Source: Acidobacteriota bacterium
Lineage (GTDB): Bacteria > Acidobacteriota > Thermoanaerobaculia > Multivoradales > JAHEKO01
Direction of reading: 5' to 3'
Assembly (NCBI GenBank): GCA_022561975.1
Contig: JADFQD010000008.1
Coordinates: forward strand, 1 to 55,803
Length of the DNA: 55,803 nt
The notes beneath the pieces were generated by a model. That model had not been told where the DNA came from and did no database searches. It saw only the letters and a program-made list of their open reading frames with translations. A program made the translations under genes and the position numbers. How positions within the stretch are numbered: the first letter of the stretch is position 1; every line of letters starts with the position of its first letter. This document shows, piece by piece, positions 35,366-43,870 of the stretch.

Positions 35366-35426
35366 GGAATTGCCGAGCCGTTGGCGGTCGAGAGGTAGGA
35401 ACGTCGAGCAGGCTCTACCGATCGTC

Positions 35427-36866
35427 CTAGAAAGGCTCGACCTCGGCTGCGGCGAGTGCGCGGCGCACGAAGCTACGCCAGCGGCGGCGGGTCTTGGCGG
35501 CCCTCGAGGCCGACCAGCGGGGGCGGACGTACGACCGGGTTTCCGGTCGATACGACAGGGGACGGGTGTTGCCGCTGGCTCCGGCGGCCGCCAGCCGCGC
35601 TATCCCGGCGAGTCCGGTTTCCTCGAGTTTCGACACTTCGACCCGGATCTGGCCCGCGTTCGCGAGCAGAGCGACCAAGCCGTCGAGGCGCGTGAGCTTG
35701 CCGCTGACGCGCAGCACGCGCGTGGGCACTCCCGCGCCGGCAAGCGCATCGACGCAATCCAGAACCCGCATGGCGAGCGCAAACAGGGTGCCGCCGATCA
35801 GATCATCGGCACTCGTGCGTGGGTTGATGGCGGCATAGACCGCTCGGGTCTCGGGTCTCCACCAGGGCGTGGCCAGACCGGCGAACGCGGGTAGGACCGC
35901 GGCCAAGGTCCCGGGTTCGACCTCGCGCCCAGCCCAGTCTTGGAGACGGCTCTTGGTGATGCCGAAGATCCAGTCGACCGCGCTGCCGGCGCTGTTGACC
36001 GAGCCTTCGACCTGGAATCGCCGCGTTCGGTTCGTGGTCGCAAGCGCTGCCGAGAGAACGCGAGCGCCGCGCTTAGGCCGGCTGCCGGTCGAAGCCAGAA
36101 TGAACGCACCGGTGCCGAAGTGGGCCGCCGTGACTCCGGTCCGCCAGCCGCCGTGGCCGAGGAGGGCCGACTGCTGGTCGCCGGCCACCGCGGTCAGCGG
36201 GATGCCGCGATAGGAGCCGCGGATCGAGGCGCTCGGCACGACCGCCGGCAAGGCCGCCCGCGGCACTCCGAAGAGGCGGCAGAGATCGCGATCAAACGCG
36301 CCCCGGTCGAGATCGAAGCACAGAGTGCGTCCGGCATGTCCGGGCTCGGTGAGATCGCGGCCGACCAGTCGCCGCACGAGAAACGCGTCGAGCGTGCCGG
36401 CCACGATCTCGCCGCGTTCGGCCCTGCGCCTACCAGCCGGGACGCTACCCAGAAGATGAGCCAACTTGAGCGCTGCGTAGTGGGGCGAAAGCCGCAAACC
36501 GGTCCGTCGCCGAATCATGCGATCGTGGCGATGCAGTAGCACGGCTCGCCGTGTCTGGCTTCGGTCCTGCCAGGAAAGCGCTTTCGTGATCTCCTCGCCC
36601 GAGGCGCGGTCCCAGAGTAGGCAGGTCGAGCGCTGGCACGCGAGACCGATCCCGGCGACCGAATTGCGGGGCTCCCGAGAAAGAAGTCGGTCCAGGACGT
36701 GGACGACTCCTTGGGCAAGGGCGGCCGGCTCGTGGACCACGGAATCACCCGACACCTCGCGCGCGACCGGCACGTGGGTCTCGAAAACAACGTCACCGCG
36801 ATCCGAAATCAAGGCGCCCTTGGTCGAGGTCGAGCCCTGGTCGATGGCTGCCCACAAAGTGGTCAT
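35427..36866 (-). CDS. FGGY-family carbohydrate kinase, glycerol-kinase-like
   Basis: 479 residues. The N-terminal ATP site is AAIDQGSTSTKGALI. GIGLACQRSTCLLWDRASGEEITKALSWQDRSQ is the substrate region as in GlpK (family form SWQDRR). FGTGAFIL, GSVNSAGSAVDWIFG and, in the C-terminal half, VLRVSGKLTRLDGLVALLANAGQIRVEV correspond to the FGGY_C domain. GlpK usually has DGGA/RNN in the C-terminal motif; here the signature is only partly kept, so a different polyol is possible. It overlaps the upstream glycerophosphodiesterase by 4 bases, which supports glycerol as substrate. Confidence 0.82.
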   Translation of the reverse strand: MTTLWAAIDQGSTSTKGALISDRGDVVFETHVPVAREVSGDSVVHEPAALAQGVVHVLDRLLSREPRNSVAGIGLACQRSTCLLWDRASGEEITKALSWQDRSQTRRAVLLHRHDRMIRRRTGLRLSPHYAALKLAHLLGSVPAGRRRAERGEIVAGTLDAFLVRRLVGRDLTEPGHAGRTLCFDLDRGAFDRDLCRLFGVPRAALPAVVPSASIRGSYRGIPLTAVAGDQQSALLGHGGWRTGVTAAHFGTGAFILASTGSRPKRGARVLSAALATTNRTRRFQVEGSVNSAGSAVDWIFGITKSRLQDWAGREVEPGTLAAVLPAFAGLATPWWRPETRAVYAAINPRTSADDLIGGTLFALAMRVLDCVDALAGAGVPTRVLRVSGKLTRLDGLVALLANAGQIRVEVSKLEETGLAGIARLAAAGASGNTRPLSYRPETRSYVRPRWSASRAAKTRRRWRSFVRRALAAAEVEPF

Positions 36867-37588
36867 CGGCGGTCCCTGAAATGCTCGACCAGTTTCGTGG
36901 GCATGTCGGTGAAGAATCCCGAGACACCGTCTTCGACCAACTGCTCGGCCTGGCGCGGTTCGTTGACCGTATAGGCGAGCACCCGGTCGAAGCCCTCGAC
37001 AGCCGCTCTCTCGATAAAGTGCCGGGTTACCAGGCGTCGATGACAGTGCAAGCTGAATGCGCCGAGCGCCTTGCCGGCCGCGAGCAGCTTTCCGGGCTGG
37101 TGTCTCTCGATCGGCGCAAGCGGTAGATCGGGGGCGAGTTTGCGCAGCGTCTCGAGGAGCTTCCAGTCGAAGCTCGAAACCAGAATCTGGCCGCGGCCGT
37201 CGAGTTGGTCGAGGACCCTTCGGACGAGCTTGACGGGTGGGGCCCGGCGCCGCTTGAGTTCTACGTTGAGCGGTACGGATGCCGGAATCACTTCCAGCGC
37301 GTCCCTCAACAGCGGGATTCTCGATCCGTCCGGCGCGATCGTGATCCCGGTCACGAGGTCACTGCTCGATTCTTCGACCGCGTCCGCTCGGCCGCCGAGC
37401 CGTGCCAGTGTCCAGTCGTGAAAGCAGACCAACTCCCCGTCCTGGGTCATTTGGATGTCGAGCTCGATCATGTCGGCGCCCGCCTCCAGGGCGCGCCGGA
37501 AGGAAGCCAACGTGTTCTCGCAGATCTCACCCGCCGCGCCGCGGTGACCGACGATCCAAGGCGCGCTCGGAAGTTCCAGGTTGGGCAC
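36863..37588 (-). CDS. ugpQ: glycerophosphodiester phosphodiesterase
   Basis: 241 residues, TIM barrel. WIVGHRGAAGEICENTLASFRRALEAGADMIELDIQMTQDGELVCFHD contains the catalytic HRG...ENT, ELD metal ligands and the second His. LNVELKR carries another metal Glu. No signal peptide, so cytosolic (UgpQ-like). It hydrolyses glycerophosphodiesters to glycerol-3-phosphate and an alcohol. The downstream FGGY kinase overlaps by 4 bases, forming a small glycerol-salvage operon. Confidence 0.93.
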   Translation of the reverse strand: MPNLELPSAPWIVGHRGAAGEICENTLASFRRALEAGADMIELDIQMTQDGELVCFHDWTLARLGGRADAVEESSSDLVTGITIAPDGSRIPLLRDALEVIPASVPLNVELKRRRAPPVKLVRRVLDQLDGRGQILVSSFDWKLLETLRKLAPDLPLAPIERHQPGKLLAAGKALGAFSLHCHRRLVTRHFIERAAVEGFDRVLAYTVNEPRQAEQLVEDGVSGFFTDMPTKLVEHFRDRR

Positions 37589-37756
37589 GATGTCCAGCGA
37601 TCATAGCCGAGCGGTGCGGTGCCGGCTTCGCTGGCCCCGCTGGCTCCGGCAAACCTGTTTTGGGCCTCATTGCGCCGCTGTCGCGCCGGGCATACCATCG
37701 GCGCGACATCCGAACCAAGTGTTGATAGGTCCGGCGTGGCTGCGAAGGCTCATCTT

Positions 37757-39475
37757 GTGAAACTCCGATACCGCTACGGTGTGCTGGGCCTGGGCGTGGT
37801 TCTGGTCGCGCTGGCGTGGTGGCTGCCGCAGGGCGCGGCGAGTGCCAAGGCGGTACCCATCGAGGTCTTACTGGTGACACTCGGGTCCGGCATTTTGGGT
37901 GCGGCCTATGGGTCTCGGTCGGGTCGTGGTCTCGGCCTCGGCACCGTGGCTTTGCCGCCGCTCTTGTACTTCGGCGGCAGCCGGCTCGCGGCTCCGGCGG
38001 CGCTGGTGTTCCTGGCCACCGCGTCATTGATCTCGCGGCTAGACCCTGAGGGCAGCGGTCATGAGCACGGCGGCGGTGGCGCCAGCGAGCGTACGCTCGA
38101 TGAGTGGGCCGAGTTGCTGGGTACCAGAATGCTGGCGGTGATTGCCGCCGGTTTCGTCTGGCTATCGGTCTTCGCGGGACCGGGCGAGAGCACGTTTCGC
38201 GCCGGCCTCGCGGCCGGGAGCACTTATTTTCTGGTGATCGCCGTCGCCGAGGTGATTCGCTGGAGCACCGCTGGCCGCGAGCTGCGCAAAGATGCCTTCA
38301 ACCGCGACCTGGCCTACGAGATCGGCGCTTGGGCGGTCGGAGTTTTGTCGGTGACGGTTTTTCTGAGCAGCGGCCGGGGGGCGGGCATCGGTTTGCTAGG
38401 GGCGGTAGCGATTCTGGCACTCGAGCTGGCGCGGCTCGAGCGTGAGCGCAAGATCGCGGTAGAGGGCGCTCAGGCGATGCGGGAGGTTCACCTAGCCGGT
38501 CATCGGATCATCTTCGGTGAATCCGAGCCGCTGGCAATCGCCAGGCAGATTTTCGGAGAGTGCCGGCGCCTGGTTACATTCAGCTGGTTTCAACTCGTCT
38601 TGCTGGGCGCCAACGGCGCAGAGCAGAGTTGGTTTTCGGGGCCCGATGGCTGGATCCGCGAGGGCTTGCCCGAGCCACCTCCGAGGCCGGCGGCGCTGCC
38701 GGGAGTGCACCGGCGGGTCAAATGGCGGATCCTCGAGCGCGACTTGAGCGTGCCCGGCCGTCGGTTGGGAGTCATCCGCATGTGGTGCGATCCCCGTCAG
38801 CAGCGTCCGGGAGCCATCGGGTGGCTGGACGCTCTGCTTCCTCAGATGGCCTCATCGGTTCACAGCGTCGTTTTGGACCGTGAAGCGCGCCAGGATCCTC
38901 TCACCGGCTTGGCGGACCGCCGCGCACTCGAAGAACGGCTCCACAACGTCCACTCCCAGGCGGTCGACGCGGGCTTGCCGATGGCGGTCATCATGTGTGA
39001 TCTGGACAAGTTCAAGCGGATCAACGATCTCCATGGCCATGCCACCGGAGATCAGGCTTTGATGGCCGTTGCCGCGGTGCTAGAGACCCATCGCCGCGAG
39101 AAAGATCTTTGCTGCCGCTACGGCGGCGAGGAGTTCGCCGTGGTTCTCCAAGAAACCGACGGCCGGACCGGGTTGCAGGTGGCGGACCGCTTGCGCGAGG
39201 CCGTCCAAGACCTGACCTTCGAGTCCCACGGCAAACGAATCAAGTTGCAGCTGAGCGCCGGCGTTGCCGCGTTTCCCGAGCTGCACGTCAAGCAAGCCGA
39301 TGAGTTGCTCGAGCTTGCCGACGAAGCGCTCTACAAGGCCAAGAAGTTGGGAAGGAACCGCTGCCTTCTGGCTCGGGGAGGAGCCCGGTTCGAGACCGTC
39401 AGCGGCGAGATGGTGGGCGCCACCGAGAAGCCGTCGCAGCCGTCGCAGCCGTTGATCCCCAGGCTCTTTGTGTGA
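37757..39475 (+). CDS. membrane diguanylate cyclase (GGDEF)
   Basis: About 572 residues from GTG 37757 (VKLRYRYGVLGLGVVLVALAWWLP), with gaagg 9 bases upstream; GTG 37736 is an alternative. Seven or eight hydrophobic segments span about 1-230 (MASE-like sensor). A GAF-like soluble region spans about 250-385. The GGDEF domain runs from about 400 to 555 with DPLTGLADRRALEERL, DLDKFKRINDLHGHATGDQAL and active-site GGEEF near 455-459. The inhibitory I-site R-E-K-D lies five residues before GGEEF, so product inhibition by c-di-GMP is expected. The stop codon coincides with the first bases of a MITE-like element (39474). Confidence 0.9.
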   Translation: MKLRYRYGVLGLGVVLVALAWWLPQGAASAKAVPIEVLLVTLGSGILGAAYGSRSGRGLGLGTVALPPLLYFGGSRLAAPAALVFLATASLISRLDPEGSGHEHGGGGASERTLDEWAELLGTRMLAVIAAGFVWLSVFAGPGESTFRAGLAAGSTYFLVIAVAEVIRWSTAGRELRKDAFNRDLAYEIGAWAVGVLSVTVFLSSGRGAGIGLLGAVAILALELARLERERKIAVEGAQAMREVHLAGHRIIFGESEPLAIARQIFGECRRLVTFSWFQLVLLGANGAEQSWFSGPDGWIREGLPEPPPRPAALPGVHRRVKWRILERDLSVPGRRLGVIRMWCDPRQQRPGAIGWLDALLPQMASSVHSVVLDREARQDPLTGLADRRALEERLHNVHSQAVDAGLPMAVIMCDLDKFKRINDLHGHATGDQALMAVAAVLETHRREKDLCCRYGGEEFAVVLQETDGRTGLQVADRLREAVQDLTFESHGKRIKLQLSAGVAAFPELHVKQADELLELADEALYKAKKLGRNRCLLARGGARFETVSGEMVGATEKPSQPSQPLIPRLFV

Positions 39476-39671
39476 GGTGCCTGGCCTGGATTATTCACCC
39501 GCCTTCTACTGCTGAGGCGTAAGCCATTGAATCTACAGCGTTGCGCTCGGTCGGACCCCTCGCCGTAGCTATGGCTACGCCTGCGGAGGCCTCGGTCGCG
39601 ACGCCTTGTATCCTCAACAACGTACACCTCCTCGCTACGAACCCTGGTGAATAGTCCGGGCCAAGCACCTC
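39474..39671. repeat. MITE-like element with 26-bp terminal inverted repeats
   Basis: 198 bases bounded by 26-bp inverted repeats (39474-39499 and 39646-39671, gaggtgc...gcacctc, four mismatches). An inner imperfect palindrome runs from about tacagcgttgcgc (39533) to gacgccttgta (39600-39610). No coding capacity. As at hemW, the element begins on the last bases of the preceding stop codon. It resembles the 15644 element in architecture (outer TIR plus inner cGTTGC/GCcttG palindrome) but not in TIR sequence. Confidence 0.75.
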
Positions 39672-39677
39672 GGCGCC

Positions 39678-40712
39678 TCAGACCAGGGGCCAGAGCGGGG
39701 CGAGGTCGGCGGGAAGATCGGGCCGCCTCGGCGGCTCGACGTTGCCGAGCGTGTCGGCCGGAGCCTTACGGCCGCGAAGCTCTTGCCATTCCTCGCGATT
39801 CGATTCGATGGCTCCGTCCAACCACTTCGGCTTGCTTGCGCCCTCGAGATCGTTGATCAAGTCGAGCGGCAGGAAAAAAAGATCGTCGACCGAAACCAGG
39901 TGGCCCTTGGCCATGGCTCGACCTCCGAGCGCCAGGAGAGAAGGGCGCAGGAGATCGAGAAGCCGGCGATACTGCTCACGAAAACCGCCGCGAAGACGAT
40001 GGCTCGGAAAGCACAGCGCGGCGGGCGCCCACTCGCCGGGCGCCCCGGCCGCGAGCGGCGGCTTCGAGTCCCGCCAGGACGGAAGGATCGGATCGGGCAG
40101 GCCGAGGCGCGAGAGATCGGCCCGACAACCTTCGAGAAACCGCGCTGCCTGGAGGCTTTGAACCGGCCCCATGTCTTTGCCCGCGGCTCGTAACTGGCGC
40201 CGGTCGAGGGCGGCGATGAGATCTCCCAGAAGCGCTTCTCCGAGCGCGGGCAGGAGTTCGGTCAGGCGTGTCGTGGGGCTACTGCTGCTACGGCTACTAC
40301 CGCGGCTGCCGGTACTACCGCGGCTACTGATACCGCGCACCGCCGACCTGGCGGTGAGGCGCAGCCGATGAAACCACAGGGCGCCGCGCAGGCGCTTGGG
40401 CAGAGGCTCGACGGCGGCGCCGCCGGGATTCAAGAGCGCTCCGAGGATCTCCTGCGAACCGGCCTGTGTCCCCAAGCAGTCACGCAGAGAGGGAGCGTCC
40501 AGGTACAGCCTGAGAGCCACGAAGCGGGTCGGCGGCGACTCGGGAACGGCTTGCCCGAGCTGATACAGGGCGTAGCGCAGCGCTGAGTGCACGGCGTAGC
40601 GCAGGAGCGTCGCTCCGAGGTGAGAAAACGGTGGGTGGGGCCCGGGCACAAGCAGGCTTCGGTCCGCGCGAATCTCTGGGGTCTGCAAATTGGGGACAGG
40701 CACCAATTTCAA
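39678..40712 (-). pseudogene. fragment resembling the linker region of PEP-utilising enzymes
   Basis: A 344-residue frame. Residues ~20-110 and ~140-330 have the look of the helical linker of PEP-synthase-like proteins (FREQYRRLLDLLRPSLLALGGRAMAKGHLVSVDDLFFLPLDLINDLE, then IESNREEWQELRGRKAP). There is no ATP-grasp domain before it and no phospho-His domain after it. A Gly/Ser/Arg low-complexity tract (~125-145) interrupts it. The first residues (MKLVPVPNLQTPE) are encoded by the arm of the REP palindrome at 40678-40771, so the original N-terminal part has been lost or the true start is downstream. Between a MITE and a REP, this is probably a stranded fragment; the family call is tentative. 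Confidence 0.5.
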
Positions 40713-40771
40713 AGCCTCAGCGTGTTTCTCAGATCGATGAAATTGGTGCCTGTCCCCAATTTGCAGACCCC
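40678..40771. repeat. REP-type palindrome with perfect 32-bp arms
   Basis: Arms at 40678-40709 and 40740-40771 are perfectly complementary over 32 bases, with a 30-base loop. The core ttggggacaggcacc / ggtgcctgtcccc is the GGGGACAGGCACC-type motif I associate with REP sequences of RAYT (REP-associated tyrosine transposases). It sits in the gap before trkH and overlaps the start of the PEP-utilising fragment. Confidence 0.88.
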
Positions 40772-40781
40772 GCTTGGGGCA

Positions 40782-42227
40782 CTACGGACGCCAGAAGGAG
40801 CGCATGAACAGTGCCGCGATGGCGTAGACCTCAAGCCTTCCGATCCACATCAACACGACCATCAGCAGCTTGTCAAAGGAACCGAAGAAGGCGAAGTTCG
40901 CGGTCGGGCCGACGGCCCGCAGGCCGGGACCGATATTGCCGATGGTAGCGGCCGATGCGGTGGCCGTGGTGATCAGATCCGGCCCCCCGATGCTGAGCGC
41001 CAAGGCGCCAAGAGCCCAGATGCTGATGTAGAGGATGAAGAAGCCGGAGACACTTCGCACCACGGTGTCGGGCACGCGCCGGCCGCCGACGAAGATCGAC
41101 AGGACGGTGTTGGGGCTGAAAATCAGGCGGACCTCGCGGATCGCGGACTTGATGCCGATCACCATGCGCATGACCTTCATCGAGCCCGCCGTCGAGCCGG
41201 CGCAACCGCCAATGAACATCAGGACCACGAGAATGATGCGCGACAGCACCGGCCAGGTGTCGAAATCGGTGCTGGCAAAGCCGGTGGTTGTCGAAAGCGA
41301 CACGACCTGAAAGATGCCGTGCCGAGACGCTTCGACAAAGCCTTCGTAGGCCCGATGTCGCATCAGGTCCCAGCTCACGATGGTGGATGCGGCCAAAGCG
41401 ATGCCGAGGTAGATTCGAAACTCGGCGTCTTTGAGCAGATTCCAACCGCGCTGATCCCAGACGCGAAAGTAGAGGGAGAAGTTGGCGCCGGCGAGAAACA
41501 TGAAGACGACAATGATGATCTCGATCAGCGGCGAATCAAATGCCGCTACCGAAGCGTTCCTGGGCGAAAAGCCGCCCGTCGAGAGAGTCGAAAAGGTGTG
41601 AGTCAACGCGTCGTAGAGGTCCATGCCCGCAAGGCTCAGCAGTATCGTCTGGGTCGCGGTCAGGGCCAGGTAGATTTTCCAGAGAATCTTGGCGGTGTCG
41701 TGAATTCGCGGCTGTAGTGCTTCGGCCGACGGGCCGGGCACTTCCATCTTGTAGAGAAATCGCGCACCTGGACCGAGCTCAGGAAGCAGTGCGACGAACA
41801 GCACCACGATGCCCATGCCGCCCAACCATTGTGTGAAACAGCGCCAAAACAGGATGCCACGGCCGGCGGCCTCGATGTTGGCCATGACGGAAGCGCCGGT
41901 GGTGGTGAACCCGGAGGCGGACTCGAACAGCGCATCGACGGGGCTCGAAATGGTGGCGGTCAGCAGGTAGGGAATTGCGCCCAGAATCGAGGCGAGGATC
42001 CAGCTGCCGGCGACGATCAGAATGCCCTCGCGCCGGTAAGCCTCCGTCCGGCGCCCGCAAAGTATCAACGCAGCGCCGAGAATGGCCGCCAGCATCGCGG
42101 AAACTCCGAAAGCCCGCGCGTCGGCCCATTCCCTGTAGCAGAGCGAGCACACCAGGGGCGCCAGCTCGGCCACGGCGACCAGCATCACCAGGCGCCCGAG
42201 AAAGAAAGCTGTTGAGCGGAGGTTCAC
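40782..42227 (-). CDS. trkH: TrkH-type potassium uptake channel
   Basis: 481 residues with about ten membrane segments. The four selectivity-filter loops are visible: ASGFTTTGASVM, HTFSTLSTGGFSPRN, SLSTTTGFASTDF and AATIGNIGPGLRAVG, each with the filter glycine. CAGSTAGSMKVMR in the middle is the loop characteristic of TrkH. It imports K+ across the inner membrane under TrkA control. The stop is 10 bases from the REP palindrome; trkA lies 18 bases upstream on the same strand, so the two form an operon. Confidence 0.96.
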   Translation of the reverse strand: MNLRSTAFFLGRLVMLVAVAELAPLVCSLCYREWADARAFGVSAMLAAILGAALILCGRRTEAYRREGILIVAGSWILASILGAIPYLLTATISSPVDALFESASGFTTTGASVMANIEAAGRGILFWRCFTQWLGGMGIVVLFVALLPELGPGARFLYKMEVPGPSAEALQPRIHDTAKILWKIYLALTATQTILLSLAGMDLYDALTHTFSTLSTGGFSPRNASVAAFDSPLIEIIIVVFMFLAGANFSLYFRVWDQRGWNLLKDAEFRIYLGIALAASTIVSWDLMRHRAYEGFVEASRHGIFQVVSLSTTTGFASTDFDTWPVLSRIILVVLMFIGGCAGSTAGSMKVMRMVIGIKSAIREVRLIFSPNTVLSIFVGGRRVPDTVVRSVSGFFILYISIWALGALALSIGGPDLITTATASAATIGNIGPGLRAVGPTANFAFFGSFDKLLMVVLMWIGRLEVYAIAALFMRSFWRP

Positions 42228-42245
42228 GGCGCGCTGGCGTCCAGG

Positions 42246-43622
42246 CTAGTTTTTTTCCTGGCCCGGGAACAGCAGCCGGACCGTTCCGAGTTCTTCTTCG
42301 CGAACAAAGAGGATCACCAGGTCGTTGACTTCGAGCCGGTCCCTGCCGCGCGGTACGAAGACCTTGCTGCCGCGCACCACGGCGCCCACGATGAGGCCCC
42401 GAGGGGCGTCCATCTCGGCCAGCGTGACCCCCGCGGCCGGGCTCGCCTCTGCGAGCCGACGCTCGAGAACCTGGGCCGCGCCGCGCTGCAGTGAAACGAT
42501 ATTGGCCGAGAAGTCGCTGTCGATGTAATCCTGGATTCGCTCGGCGGCGACCGCGCGCGGCGAGAACACGTCGTGCAGGTTGAGCCGGCTCCAGAGCTTC
42601 GAGGTTTCAGCCCTTTGAACCAGGGCCAAGACCTGTGGCACCTCCAATTCTTGTGCCAGCAGGCACGCCATCAGGTTGTCCTCGTCCTCGCCCGTAAGCG
42701 CAGCGAACGTCTGCGCAGCGTCGACGCGCTCGGATTTCAGGAGCTGAAGGTCCGTGGCGTCGCCGTGAATCACTTCCAAATTTGGGAACTCCGCCGCGAG
42801 CTGCTTGGCGCGCGGACGGTCTCTTTCGATGATCTTGATTTTGACTCCGACCCGCTCAAGCATCTGGGCCACCGTTTTTCCCGTGCCCCCGCCGCCGGCG
42901 ATAACCACGGGGCCGATGACCTCGCGGCCGTGGCTGATCATTTTCTCGGCCTGACCGATCGCGTCCGTGGTGCCTAGAATCAGGGCGTCGTCGCCGGCTT
43001 CGGCACGGTCGTTGCCCGAGGGAATGATCAGCTCTTCGCCGTGGAAAAACGCCACCACCAAGGTGTTGTTCGGCATGACGAGTTCGCGCAGAGGCTTCTG
43101 AGTCAAAGGCGAATCGCTGTCCAGATGAATCTTTCTCAGCTGGACCTTGCCCCCGGCGAGGTATTCGACCGCGACCGTGCTGAGGCCCCGAATCGTGTTG
43201 AGAATACGGGTCGTGGTCAGCAGCTGGGTGGAGAGCAGGAGATCGACGCCGAAGAGGTCCTCGAAGAGGCGTCGGTCGGCGATCACTTCCTGGGCCTCGC
43301 CGACTCGAACGATGGTGCGAGAGACCCCCATGTGCTTGGCGATACGCGCCGCGGCGAGATTGGCTTCGTCGGACGAGGATACCGCGATCAAGAGATCGGC
43401 TGTGCCCACCTTCGCCGACATCAAGACCGGCGGATGAGCGCCGTTGCCTTCGACTGTCAAGACGTCCAGCTCGTCGTCTATGCGCTCGAGCTTGGCGGGA
43501 TCGGTATCGATTACGGTGATGTCGTGGCCTTGCTTCGAGAGCTTCCGGGCGAGGTGAAACCCGACCTCACCGGCGCCCATCACGACGAAGTTGTGCGGCC
43601 CCTTAGCGCTCTTGGAAACCAT
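42246..43622 (-). CDS. trkA: Trk system NAD-binding regulatory protein TrkA
   Basis: 458 residues, the long tandem form. The first RCK_N has VMGAGEVGFHLARKLSKQGHDITVIDTDPAKLERI (GxGxxG). RCK_C follows to ~225. The second RCK_N is VIAGGGGTGKTVAQMLERVGVKIKIIERDR, and the last RCK_C ends RDRLEVNDLVILFVREEEL. It binds NAD(H)/ATP as a ring and gates TrkH from the cytosol. First gene of the trkA-trkH pair. Confidence 0.96.
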   Translation of the reverse strand: MVSKSAKGPHNFVVMGAGEVGFHLARKLSKQGHDITVIDTDPAKLERIDDELDVLTVEGNGAHPPVLMSAKVGTADLLIAVSSSDEANLAAARIAKHMGVSRTIVRVGEAQEVIADRRLFEDLFGVDLLLSTQLLTTTRILNTIRGLSTVAVEYLAGGKVQLRKIHLDSDSPLTQKPLRELVMPNNTLVVAFFHGEELIIPSGNDRAEAGDDALILGTTDAIGQAEKMISHGREVIGPVVIAGGGGTGKTVAQMLERVGVKIKIIERDRPRAKQLAAEFPNLEVIHGDATDLQLLKSERVDAAQTFAALTGEDEDNLMACLLAQELEVPQVLALVQRAETSKLWSRLNLHDVFSPRAVAAERIQDYIDSDFSANIVSLQRGAAQVLERRLAEASPAAGVTLAEMDAPRGLIVGAVVRGSKVFVPRGRDRLEVNDLVILFVREEELGTVRLLFPGQEKN

Positions 43623-43870
43623 GGCAGGAGTTGGCCGCTAGTCACGGCTCGAGAGATACTACCTGAGGCCAGGGGCTGCTAGCGATCACCGGCACAAGAG
43701 GAACCCCGTGTCCCCGCGCCGGCGTGCCGGCGATGAGTTCGAAGAGTTCTCGAGGTTCTACCTCTCTGGGGGGACTCGAAAGGTTCATTGTCCGTCTTGC
43801 TTTAGGGGCCGCGATAGTGAGATATTAGCGGGAGTAGGATCTTTTCTCGACTGTTTGGGAGGCTTTTGGA

